Shown here in pieces: positions 31,707 through 40,264 of a stretch of DNA of 64,000 bases. The notes beneath the pieces were generated by a model. It searched no databases. It was not told where the DNA came from and saw nothing but the letters and a program-made list of their open reading frames with translations. The stretch covers positions 186,001 to 250,000 of the forward strand of contig NZ_JAATJB010000001.1 in NCBI RefSeq assembly GCF_011927635.1, read 5' to 3'. Each line of letters begins with the position of its first letter. The stretch's first letter is position 1. The stretch comes from Sphingomonas trueperi (GTDB taxonomy: Bacteria > Pseudomonadota > Alphaproteobacteria > Sphingomonadales > Sphingomonadaceae). Position numbers and translations under genes: made by a program.

Positions 31707-34156
31707 TGGCCCGGGCAGACCGAGTTGTTGGGATCGGACACGATCTTCGCCTCGGCCAGCGAGAGCGCGAAGGGGCCGTTCGCCTGCAGCACGATCGGCG
31801 CGTTTACCTTGGTCACGTCGACTCCGTTCTTCTGATAGCATTTCAGCAGCACGTTGACCGTCTGCCAACCGCGCTTGCCCGTGAACAGGCTGGTCGCGTC
31901 GATCGTTCCCGTGTTCTTGCCGCCTTCCATCGACAGCCGCACCGGGCCGGTCGGGTCGGCATCGACGCGGTAGACGAGCCGCAGCGACAGGTCGCCATTG
32001 GTCTCGCGGCTGAGGTCAAGGTCGCTGCCGCCGATGCGCAGCGCCGCGGGACCGGCGGGCCAGGTGAGCTGTTGCGCGCCTTCCTGCGTCGCCGGGCCGT
32101 CGACGGCCTTGCGGCTGATCTTGCTGTCGGTCGCGAAGGAGAAGGGCGCCGGCGTGACGCCCTTGGCGAAGAAGATGCTGGTGTTGGCCAGCGACGCATC
32201 CACGCCCGAGACTTCGCTCAGCGCGCCGACCGTCCCCGGCTTGGCGTAGCTGAGGCCATAGCCGAAGGCGAAGAGCGGGTCATAGCCCGGCTCGCCGCGG
32301 TTGAGCGTGAACTGGCCCGCGGTCTTGGGCCAGCTGAACGACAGCGTGCCGGTGAAGTCGCGGCGCGGCTTGCCGGCCTTGTCGCCGATCAGCACGTCCG
32401 CCACGCCCGCGCCTTCGCTGCCCGGCAGCCAGGCGGCGACGAACGCGTCCGAGGCGTTGAGCTCGGGGTTCACCCAGAGCGGGCGGCCCGACAGGAACAC
32501 CGAGACGACCGGCACGCCGGCCGCCTTGAGCTTCCTTAGCAGCGCCAGCGCCTGCTTGTCGCCCGGCTGGAATTCCAGCGTGCGGACGTCGCCGCGCATC
32601 TCCGCATAGGGCTCCTCGCCGAACACGACGATCGCCACGTCGGGCTTGCTCGTAAAGCTGCCGTCTGCGGAGAGCGTCGCGGTGCCGCCGCCGGCCTTCA
32701 CCGCCGCCTGGATGCCCGCAAAGATCGTCTCGCCGTTGGGGAACATCGCATTGGGGTTGCCGTCGCCCTGCCAGCTGAGCGTCCAGCCGCCCGACTGCTG
32801 CGCCATCGAATCCGCACCCGGCCCGGCGACCAGCACGTTTGCGCTCGCCTTGACCGGCAGCACGCCGCTGTTCTTCAGCAGCACCAGCGACTTGGCCACC
32901 GCCTCGCGCGCGATCGCGCGATGCTCCGCCGCGCCGACCAGCTCGGCCTTGCTCTCATAGGGCCGTGCGGCGTTGAACAGGCCCATCTGCACCTTCACGC
33001 GCAGGATGCGGCGCACCGCGTCGTCCACCCGCGCCATCGGGATCGTGCCGTCCTTCACATGCGCGACGGTCGATTCGTAGAGGCCCTTCCAGCTGTCCGG
33101 CGCCATCGCCATGTCGAGCCCGGCGTTGAACGTCGCCGCGCAATCGGTGGCGGTGCAGCCCGGAATCTGAGCATGGCCGTTCCAGTCGCCGACGACGAAG
33201 CCGTCAAAGCCCATCCTGCCCTTCAGCACATCGGTGAGCAGCGACTTGTTGCCGTGCATCTTGGCGCCGTTCCAGCTGCTGAACGAGGCCATCACGGTCA
33301 TCGTGCCGGCATCGATCGCACCCGGATAGCCGGCATTGTGGATGCGGATCAGTTCCTCCTCGGACACGCGGGTATCGCCCTGGTCCTGCCCGCCGAAGGT
33401 GCCGCCGTCGCCGAGGAAGTGCTTGGCCGAGGCAGCGACAAAGCCCTTCTGGAGCCGGTCCTTGGTGCCCGGTGCGCCCTGCAGCCCGCGGATCATCGCG
33501 CCGGCATAGCTGCGCACGACCTCGGGTTCTTCCGAATAGCCTTCATAGGCTCGGCCCCAGCGCTCGTCCTGCGGCACCGCGAGCGTCGGCCCGAAGGCCC
33601 AGTCGATGCCGACCGAGCTCGTCTCCTCGGCGGTCGCGCGGCCGATCTTCTCCATCAGCGCCGGGTCGCGCATCGCGCCCAGGCCGACATTGTGCGGGAA
33701 GAGCGTGGCGCCGATCACGTTGTTGTTGCCGTGCACCGCGTCGATGCCGAACATGATCGGGATCGCGACATGGTTGCCCTTGCGGGCGAGCGCCGCCTTC
33801 TGGAACGCCTGGGCGGTCGCCAGCCACGGCCCACGGGGGCTGCGATCGGGCGCGCCGAGCGGCGGCGAGCTGCCGCCCGCAAGGATCGAGCCGAGCGGGT
33901 AGACCACCAGATCCTCGGGCTTGATGCTGCCGATATCGGCCTGGATCATCTGGCCGACCTTCTCCTCCAGCGTCATCTTCGCCAGCAGGTCGGTGACGAA
34001 TGCCTCGGTGGCGGGATCGATCAGGCCCTGGCTCCTGGCCGCCGGCCATCTGTCGGGATGCGCGCCACCGGACAACGCTGTCGGCGCCTGCTGCGCGATC
34101 GCGGGCGCGGCGGCGAGGATGGTGGTGGCCAATAGCAGCTTCAGGCCTGCGGGCAT
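31703..34156 (-). CDS. secreted glycoside hydrolase family 3 beta-glucosidase
   Basis: An 817-residue exported enzyme. The signal peptide MPAGLKLLLATTILAAAPAIA is followed by a GH3 N-terminal domain with nucleophile Asp324 in FVVGDWNGH. The GH3 C-terminal domain contains VLVAGPGADSMAQQSGGWT and SGRPLWVNP, and a C-terminal beta-sandwich extension resembles ExoP/PA14-less carbohydrate-binding domains. It cleaves exo-beta-1,4- or 1,3-glucosides in the periplasm. Start 34156 has GGGGAGAG upstream. Downstream galM overlaps by ATGA; upstream lies a ROK kinase gene 86 bases away. Confidence 0.92.
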   Translation of the reverse strand: MPAGLKLLLATTILAAAPAIAQQAPTALSGGAHPDRWPAARSQGLIDPATEAFVTDLLAKMTLEEKVGQMIQADIGSIKPEDLVVYPLGSILAGGSSPPLGAPDRSPRGPWLATAQAFQKAALARKGNHVAIPIMFGIDAVHGNNNVIGATLFPHNVGLGAMRDPALMEKIGRATAEETSSVGIDWAFGPTLAVPQDERWGRAYEGYSEEPEVVRSYAGAMIRGLQGAPGTKDRLQKGFVAASAKHFLGDGGTFGGQDQGDTRVSEEELIRIHNAGYPGAIDAGTMTVMASFSSWNGAKMHGNKSLLTDVLKGRMGFDGFVVGDWNGHAQIPGCTATDCAATFNAGLDMAMAPDSWKGLYESTVAHVKDGTIPMARVDDAVRRILRVKVQMGLFNAARPYESKAELVGAAEHRAIAREAVAKSLVLLKNSGVLPVKASANVLVAGPGADSMAQQSGGWTLSWQGDGNPNAMFPNGETIFAGIQAAVKAGGGTATLSADGSFTSKPDVAIVVFGEEPYAEMRGDVRTLEFQPGDKQALALLRKLKAAGVPVVSVFLSGRPLWVNPELNASDAFVAAWLPGSEGAGVADVLIGDKAGKPRRDFTGTLSFSWPKTAGQFTLNRGEPGYDPLFAFGYGLSYAKPGTVGALSEVSGVDASLANTSIFFAKGVTPAPFSFATDSKISRKAVDGPATQEGAQQLTWPAGPAALRIGGSDLDLSRETNGDLSLRLVYRVDADPTGPVRLSMEGGKNTGTIDATSLFTGKRGWQTVNVLLKCYQKNGVDVTKVNAPIVLQANGPFALSLAEAKIVSDPNNSVCPGQ

Positions 34157-34242
34157 GGATCTCTCTCCCCTGGGTTGTTGGGGAGAGGCGATACCGCAGG
34201 ACCGGCGCCCAAGTCCATGCGCCGGCCGAACTTTGCGCGCGG

Positions 34243-35136
34243 TTAGTCGCCCTGCGCCTGCAATGCCATCGCGATCGGCCCCATCGGCCCGGCCTGGTCG
34301 CCCAGCGCGGGAGAGACGATGTAGGGCGCGGGCGGCACGGTCAGATAGCCGGCGATGCTCTCGCGCAGCAGCGGGTCGATGCGGGCGAGCAGATGCGGCT
34401 GGCGCTGCATCACCCCGCCCCCGATCGCGATCCGCTGCGGCCCGGCGGTGGCGACCATGGTGTGGCAAAGCAGCGCGATGGCCGAGGCGACGCGGTCCCA
34501 TACGACATGGTCCTCGCCGACGCTGTCGACCGGCTGGTCGCCCAGCGCCGCGCGGATTCCGGTGCCCGAGGCGAGGCCCTCGATGCAATCGTCGTGGAAC
34601 GGGCAGCCGCTCGGCGCGGTGTCGGTCGGCAGGCGCGGCACGCGGATATGGCCCATCTCGCAATGCCCGATGCCGCGCGTCGGCTTGCCGTTGATCACCA
34701 GCCCCACGCCGACGCCGGTGCCCACGGTCACATAGGCAAAGTCGCTGAGCCCCTGCCCTGCGCCCCAGCGCATCTCGGCGAGCGCCGCACCGTTGACGTC
34801 GGTGTCGAACGCCATCGGCACCGCGAACGGCGCTGCAAGACGGCGAGCGACATCGGTGCCGCTCCAATTCGGCTTGGAGGTGATGAGGATATGGCCGAAC
34901 TGCGCATTGGCAGGATCGAGGCACACCGGCCCGAAGCTGGCGATCCCGAGCGCGGCGAAGCCATGGGTTCCCCACCAGCCGCCCAGCACCGCTTCGAGCG
35001 CGGCGAGCGTCTTTTCGGGCGCCTCAGTCAGCACGGTTTCCTGCGCGAGGATCCGGTCGGGGCCATAGGCTAGGGTGAGGATGCACTTGGTGCCGCCGAG
35101 CTCGATGCCGGCCACGGGAAGCGTTGCGCTCGACAT
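34243..35136 (-). CDS. ROK-family sugar kinase (fructokinase-like)
   Basis: A 297-residue kinase with an ATP-binding motif (AGIELGGTKCILTLA), the catalytic aspartate region AFDTDVNGAALAEM and a zinc-binding loop GHCEMGHIRVPR...GCPFHDDCIEGLASG. The layout matches ROK fructokinases (Mak/ScrK-like), which phosphorylate fructose, glucose or mannose. In the locus it would phosphorylate hexose released by the glycosidases. It lies upstream of the GH3 gene in the same direction. The 184 bases before it contain an AT-rich TTCATT-N17-TTAATC at about 35290-35320, a weak promoter candidate. Confidence 0.9.
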   Translation of the reverse strand: MSSATLPVAGIELGGTKCILTLAYGPDRILAQETVLTEAPEKTLAALEAVLGGWWGTHGFAALGIASFGPVCLDPANAQFGHILITSKPNWSGTDVARRLAAPFAVPMAFDTDVNGAALAEMRWGAGQGLSDFAYVTVGTGVGVGLVINGKPTRGIGHCEMGHIRVPRLPTDTAPSGCPFHDDCIEGLASGTGIRAALGDQPVDSVGEDHVVWDRVASAIALLCHTMVATAGPQRIAIGGGVMQRQPHLLARIDPLLRESIAGYLTVPPAPYIVSPALGDQAGPMGPIAMALQAQGD

Positions 35137-35319
35137 CAGCGATGGAGGCCCCGCGCTGGCTGGTTTCCCATGCGATCGATCGCCACCGATATTCCTCCCC
35201 GACGGGCCGGCAGTACGCCGGTCTGTTCCTGAACCATCGCGCCACGCGCGCGGCCTTTCCTCTGCCCCGCGGCGGCGCCGGGCACAAGATTAAAGTTATT
35301 CGGTTGATTTAATGAAGGG

Positions 35320-36534
35320 TCAAACCGTGGCGGTTGCGCCGTCAGCGGTGTCTTTCCACAACGCGCTGCTCTTGGGCAGCAGGAAATAGCTGAACGGCAG
35401 GATCGCCGCGCCGACCGCGGGCGCGTCGGCGGAGAGCTGCGCGCGGGCGATCGGCGCCAGCGCCGGGGCATCGCCGCCCTGCTCGGCGAGCAGCGCGTTG
35501 GCGCGCTCGGCCAGCCGGTCGACATGGCGGCGCGGCAGGCGGCCGCCGATCAGCACCGTCTCGGGGTTGATCAGGCAGTTCACCGCGAGCAGCGGGCCGA
35601 CCAGCAGCCGCGCAGCCTCCTCGATCCACGCATCGACCACCGCTTCGAGCGTCGCGTCCCCACCGTCGCAGCTGAGCATGTCCTGCACGGAGTAGCCCGC
35701 CGCCTCGAGCGGCGCAGCGAGGCCCGACAGCGAGACATGCGCCTGGATCTGCCGAACCACGCCGTCCGGATCGCGATGGGTGAGGAAGCCGAGCTCGCCG
35801 CTGCGGCCCGTGGCTCCGCGGAAATAATTGCTGTCGATCACCAGACCGCCGCCCAGCGCCGAGGAGATCAGGATGTAGAAGAAGCTCGAATGCTGGAGGC
35901 CGAGCCCCAGCTGCAGTTCGCCCATCGCGGCGGCGGCGGCGTCGTTCTCGACGAAGACCGGCACGTCGAGCGGCCAGGCGAGCAGTTCGGCGAGGTCGGT
36001 CTGTTCCCAGCGGCGATAGGCGTCGGGCTTGCCGGGCAGTTCGATCAGGCCGAGATCGTCGGGTGTCGCCACGCCCAGGCCGACGATCCGTGCGGGATCG
36101 ACTCCAGCCGACGCGATCAGCACTTCCACCTCGGCGTGGTAGAATTCGGCGACCTGCTCGGGCAGTGCGAAGTCGATCTCTCGCGAAGCACGGGCGACCG
36201 TCTCGCCAAGAAAGTCGACCAGCACCAGCGTGACATGGTCGCGATCGATGTTGAGGCCCAGCGAATAACAGGCCTGGGGATTGATGATCAGGTTGGTCGG
36301 CGGCTGGCCGCGCCCGCCGAAGCGCCGCCCGGCCTCCTGAATCAGTCCATCGGCGAGCAGCCGCTTGGTGATGTTGGCGATCGCCGCCGCGGTGAGGCCG
36401 GTGATCCGCGCAAGATCGACGCGGGTCAGCGAGCCGTTGGCGCGAATGGCATGCAGGGTCACGCGCTGGTTATGGTCCGCGGCGCGTTCCAAATTGGTTC
36501 CGGAAAGGCGGATTGGAGGGCGGCCGCTACTCAT
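35320..36534 (-). CDS. ROK-family transcriptional repressor (NagC/XylR/Mlc-like)
   Basis: A 404-residue protein. Residues about 18-75 form an HTH domain (NQRVTLHAIRANGSLTRVDL, then GLTAAAIANITKRLLADGLI). A ROK sugar-binding core follows: LGLNIDRDHVTLVLVD, FVENDAAAAAMGE and SSALGGGLVIDSNYFRGA. ROK repressors are released by their sugar or amino sugar. The start codon has no Shine-Dalgarno; a promoter candidate (TTGCAC-N17-TGTTAT) would begin transcription about four bases upstream of the ATG. It is divergent from the GH2 gene with palindromes between them, so it probably regulates both sides of the locus. Confidence 0.9.
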   Translation of the reverse strand: MSSGRPPIRLSGTNLERAADHNQRVTLHAIRANGSLTRVDLARITGLTAAAIANITKRLLADGLIQEAGRRFGGRGQPPTNLIINPQACYSLGLNIDRDHVTLVLVDFLGETVARASREIDFALPEQVAEFYHAEVEVLIASAGVDPARIVGLGVATPDDLGLIELPGKPDAYRRWEQTDLAELLAWPLDVPVFVENDAAAAAMGELQLGLGLQHSSFFYILISSALGGGLVIDSNYFRGATGRSGELGFLTHRDPDGVVRQIQAHVSLSGLAAPLEAAGYSVQDMLSCDGGDATLEAVVDAWIEEAARLLVGPLLAVNCLINPETVLIGGRLPRRHVDRLAERANALLAEQGGDAPALAPIARAQLSADAPAVGAAILPFSYFLLPKSSALWKDTADGATATV

Positions 36535-36544
36535 CTTGATTGCG

Positions 36545-36573
36545 ATAACAGTCGATTTGCGGCCAGGGTGCAA
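36545..36573 (-). promoter_or_regulatory. near-leaderless promoter of the ROK repressor
   Basis: On the minus strand TTGCAC (36568-36573) and TGTTAT (36545-36550) are spaced by 17 bases. Transcription would start about 36538-36539, four or five bases before the ATG. The -35 is a weak match. Confidence 0.35.
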
Positions 36574-36579
36574 GCGTGG

Positions 36580-36652
36580 AACCGTTCTCGCCGGTTGAAT
36601 TGCAAAACTTGGTGAATAAAAAACCACGTCAAGACCGTTCCGCCGAACGGTC
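36580..36652. promoter_or_regulatory. two related palindromes between ROK repressor and GH2 gene
   Basis: Site 1 AACCG-N7-CGGTT (36580-36596) and site 2 GACCGTTC-N4-GAACGGTC (36633-36652, perfect 8-bp arms) share the core ACCGTTC-CGCCG. They lie in the 171-base divergent region and are good candidates for ROK operators. Site 2 is about 54 bases before the GH2 ATG. Confidence 0.5.
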
Positions 36653-36705
36653 GATCCGCGCCGCCGCATTGGCGGGCACGGCAGCCTCTTGGGGGAAGAA
36701 GAACG

Positions 36706-39700
36706 ATGCGCAGTTTCACCAGCGCGATGCTCGCCGGCGGCGCCCTGCTCGCCATGACGGCGGTCCAGGCGGCCGAGCCGGACAATGCCGGGCCGTACAA
36801 TGCCAGCTTCCTCGCGGGCGGCATCGGCATCGACCGGCCGCTGACCGGTGCCGATGCGCTGCTCCGCTCTGGTGCGCCGTTGACGCTCTCGGCCTGGGTG
36901 AAGCCCGACATTGTGCCGCAGGGCGTGGTGACGCTGATCGCGTTCGGCGATCCGGCCGGCGATTGCCGCTGCCTCGGCCTGCGCAACGGCGCGCTGCACT
37001 TCTTCGGCAGCGGCAATGCGGTGAACAGCACGCCCAAGCTCGCCGCCGGGCGCTGGAGCCATGTCGCCGTGGTGATCGAGGGCGGCCGGGTGCGGCTCTA
37101 TCTCGACGGCAAGCAGGTCGGCGAAGGGGCGCTCAACGGCTCGGCCGTGGCCTCGCGCATCGCGCTTGCACCGGTTAGCCCGGGCCAGCCGCATTTCGGC
37201 GGCGCGCTGGTCCAGGCGCAACTGCGCGGCGTCGCGCTCGGTGCGACCGAAGTGCAGGGCGAGGCCGCCGCCCCGCCCGCCTTCGAGCTGGTCCAGATGT
37301 GGCAGGTCGGCGTCGGCTGGAACCTGCAAAAGACCGCCAATATCGGCTTGACGCGCCAACAGGATCCCTGGACGCTGCCGCAAAGCGATACCGCCTATTC
37401 GCCCCCGGTCGCCAAGCCAGTGCCGGTCTTGCCGAGCCTCGCTCCCGCTGGCCCATTGCGCTGGCAGATCAACGGCTGGCAGCTCGCCGCCGCCCCTGGC
37501 GTACCCGCCGATGGCGCAGCGCTGTCTAGGCCCGGCAAGCCCGAAGGCACTTGGTATGCCGCGACTGTTCCCGGCACGGTGCTGACCACGCTTGTCGATC
37601 GCGGCGTCTATCCCGATCCCTATTACGGGCTGAACAACCTCAAAATCCCCGAGAGCCTCGCCCGGCAGGACTATTGGTACCGCACCAGCTTCACCGTGCC
37701 GGCGGAAGCGGCCGGCAAGCGGCTGACCCTGGTGTTCGGCGGCATCAATTATGCCGCGGAAGTATGGGCCAACGGCCAGCGCCAGGGGGAGACACGCGGC
37801 GCGTTCATCCGCGGCCAGTTCGAGATCGCGCCGGCCGCCGGCCAGAACGTCATCGCCGTACGCGTCTCGCCGCCGCCGCATCCCGGCATCCCGCACGAAC
37901 AGTCGATCAAGGCCGGCGTCGGCGAGAATGGCGGCCAGCTCGCGATCGACGGCCCGACCTTCGTCGCCACCGAAGGCTGGGACTGGATCCCGGGCATCCG
38001 CGATCGCAACACGGGCATCTGGCGCCCGGTCGAGCTGGTCGCGACCGGCGACGTCAAGATCGGCGACCCGCATGTCGTGACCGACCTGCCGCTGCCCCGC
38101 ACCGACAGCGCCGATGTCTACATCACCGTGCCGTTCGAGAACCGCGCCGCCACCGCCCAGCCGGTGACGATCCGCGCCGCGTTTGACGACGTGACCGTGG
38201 AAAAGACCGTCACCGCCCCGCCCGGCGCGGGCGAGGTCCGCTTCACGCCGGCCGAGTTCCACCAGCTCACCGTGCGCAATCCCAAGCTGTGGTGGCCGAA
38301 CGGCTATGGCGATCCGGCGCTGCACGATCTGAAGATCGACCTCGCCGCGAGCGGCCAGCCGAGCGACACCAAGGCACTCCGCTTCGGCATCCGCGAGGTG
38401 AGCTACGACCTCTCGCTGTTCGACCATCTCGGCCAGCTCCGCCGGGTGAACGTCCAGACCACCGATGGCGGCCTGGCCGGCCAGCAGCTGATCGACGTGC
38501 GCCACGAAGCACTCAAGCGCAGCCCCACCGGCTGGGCCGAATCGCTCACGCTGGCGGGGGAGTCCTCCAAGGCCGTCACCGCCATCCCCGACGAGACGCT
38601 GCCCGAGCCACATCTCGTGCTCCGGGTCAACGGCGTGAAGATCGCCGCGCGCGGCGGCAACTGGGGCATGGACGATGCGATGAAGCAGGTCAGCCGCGAG
38701 CGGCTCGCCCCCTATTTCCGCCTCCAGCGCGAAGCGCACATGAACATCATCCGCAACTGGATGGGCAACAACGACGAAGAGGAATTCTACCAGCTCGCCG
38801 ACGAGAACGGCATGATGGTGCTCAACGATTTCTGGCAGTCGACCCAGAATTTCCAGGTCGAGCCGGACGATGCGGCGCTGTTCCTGGCCAATGCCCGCGA
38901 CGTGGTGGCGCGCTATCGCAACCACCCCTCGATCGTCGTCTGGTTCGGCCGCAACGAGGGCGTGCCCTATCCCGCACTCAACGAAGGGCTCGACAAGTTG
39001 ATCCGCGAGCTGGACGGCACCCGCTGGTACACCGGCAGCTCGAACGAAGTGAACCTGCAGGGATCGGGGCCGTACAACTACCGCAAGCCCGAGGGCTATT
39101 TCACCGATCTCGCCACCGGCTTCTCGGTGGAGACCGGCACGCCCTCGCTGTCCACGCTGGAGTCCGTAGCGGCGACGATGCCGGCCAAGGATCGCTGGCC
39201 GCTATCGGACACGCTCGCCTATCACGACTGGCATTTCGGCGGGAACGGCGACAGCAAGACCTTCATGAGCGCGCTGACCGCGATGTTCGGCCAGCCGCTG
39301 AGCTTCGAGGATTTCGAGCGCAAGGCGCAGATGATGAACCTCGAGACGCACAAGGCGATGTACGAGGGGTTCCTGGGCCATCTCTGGACCAAGAACAGCG
39401 GCCGCCTGCTGTGGATGACGCACCCCGCCTGGCCGTCCAACAGCTGGCAGATCTACAGCTGGGACTATGACACCCAGGCCGCCTATTACGGCGCCAAGAT
39501 CGCAACCGAGCCGGTGCACATCCAGCTCAACCTCCCGGACAACCAGCTGGTGGTGCTCAACACCACCCGCGACGATCTGCGCGGGCTCACCGCCAAGACG
39601 CGCGTCGTCAGCCTCGACAATGTCCAGCTCTTCGCCCGCACCGACAAGGTCGACGCCCGCGCCAACCGCGTTACCACGCTGAACGACGTGCCCCTCGACC

Positions 39701-40128
39701 GGCTCTATGCGGCCAGCCCGATGCTGCTCGTGGAGCTGACGCTGACCGACGCCAAGGGCACCCAGCTCTCGCGCAACTTCTACTGGCGCGGCCGCGACGA
39801 CACCGCCTATCGCGCACTGGAAAGCCTCGCCCCCGTGCCGCTGGAAGTGCAGGCGAGCACGCCCAAGGTGGACGGGGACGACAAGGTGATCGCGGTCACC
39901 GTCTCGAACAAGAGCAATGTGCCGGCGCTCAACGCCAAGCTCACCCTGGTCGATGCCGAGGGCAAGCGCATCCTGCCGGCCTATTACAGCGACAATTATG
40001 TCTCGCTGCTGCCGGGCCAGCACCGCGTGCTGAGCGTGCGCTATCCGGCAAGCGTGACGGCCCCCGCCCACCTCGCGGTGCGGGGATGGAACGTCAGCCC
40101 GGCGAACGTCGCGGCGACGGGGAAGTAG
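36706..40128 (+). CDS. secreted GH2 glycosidase with N-terminal LamG-like domain
   Basis: An 1140-residue exported enzyme. The signal peptide is MRSFTSAMLAGGALLAMTAVQA. Residues about 45-200 form a LamG/concanavalin-like jellyroll (LTLSAWVKPDIVPQGVVTLI, then GRWSHVAVVIEGGRV). A galactose-binding domain, immunoglobulin-like GH2 domains and a TIM barrel follow. The acid/base glutamate is E751 in WFGRNEG and the nucleophile is probably E809 in FSVETGTPSL. The sequence resembles exo-beta-glucosaminidase and mannosidase-type GH2 enzymes rather than LacZ. Adding a LamG module to this GH2 subgroup is unusual. The true substrate is unclear. Confidence 0.88.
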   Translation: MRSFTSAMLAGGALLAMTAVQAAEPDNAGPYNASFLAGGIGIDRPLTGADALLRSGAPLTLSAWVKPDIVPQGVVTLIAFGDPAGDCRCLGLRNGALHFFGSGNAVNSTPKLAAGRWSHVAVVIEGGRVRLYLDGKQVGEGALNGSAVASRIALAPVSPGQPHFGGALVQAQLRGVALGATEVQGEAAAPPAFELVQMWQVGVGWNLQKTANIGLTRQQDPWTLPQSDTAYSPPVAKPVPVLPSLAPAGPLRWQINGWQLAAAPGVPADGAALSRPGKPEGTWYAATVPGTVLTTLVDRGVYPDPYYGLNNLKIPESLARQDYWYRTSFTVPAEAAGKRLTLVFGGINYAAEVWANGQRQGETRGAFIRGQFEIAPAAGQNVIAVRVSPPPHPGIPHEQSIKAGVGENGGQLAIDGPTFVATEGWDWIPGIRDRNTGIWRPVELVATGDVKIGDPHVVTDLPLPRTDSADVYITVPFENRAATAQPVTIRAAFDDVTVEKTVTAPPGAGEVRFTPAEFHQLTVRNPKLWWPNGYGDPALHDLKIDLAASGQPSDTKALRFGIREVSYDLSLFDHLGQLRRVNVQTTDGGLAGQQLIDVRHEALKRSPTGWAESLTLAGESSKAVTAIPDETLPEPHLVLRVNGVKIAARGGNWGMDDAMKQVSRERLAPYFRLQREAHMNIIRNWMGNNDEEEFYQLADENGMMVLNDFWQSTQNFQVEPDDAALFLANARDVVARYRNHPSIVVWFGRNEGVPYPALNEGLDKLIRELDGTRWYTGSSNEVNLQGSGPYNYRKPEGYFTDLATGFSVETGTPSLSTLESVAATMPAKDRWPLSDTLAYHDWHFGGNGDSKTFMSALTAMFGQPLSFEDFERKAQMMNLETHKAMYEGFLGHLWTKNSGRLLWMTHPAWPSNSWQIYSWDYDTQAAYYGAKIATEPVHIQLNLPDNQLVVLNTTRDDLRGLTAKTRVVSLDNVQLFARTDKVDARANRVTTLNDVPLDRLYAASPMLLVELTLTDAKGTQLSRNFYWRGRDDTAYRALESLAPVPLEVQASTPKVDGDDKVIAVTVSNKSNVPALNAKLTLVDAEGKRILPAYYSDNYVSLLPGQHRVLSVRYPASVTAPAHLAVRGWNVSPANVAATGK

Positions 40129-40150
40129 GGCAGAGAGCCAAGCCCATCAG

Positions 40151-40248
40151 CCGTCATCCCGGCGAAAGCCGGGATCCATTCGCCACTCCGTCGCAGCAAG
40201 CGCCGCTAGGACGGCCCCAATGGATTCCGGCTTTCGCCAGAATGACGG
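40151..40248. repeat. dispersed palindromic intergenic repeat, copy 2
   Basis: A 98-base inverted repeat between convergent genes: left arm CGTCATCCCGGCG..., then GGGATCCATTCGCC, a centre with TCGCAGCAAG, and a right arm CAATGGATTCC... ending AATGACGG. It shares arms and centre with 9005-9100 but the two are clearly diverged. Confidence 0.8.
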
Positions 40249-40264
40249 CTGAGATGGTGTCGCC

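Noticed and set aside
35320..38925. A 1201-codon frame that would fuse an antisense segment of the GH2 gene to the ROK repressor
   Set aside because: The part beyond 36534 lies antisense inside the GH2 gene and its leader; the HTH domain supplies a natural start at 36534.
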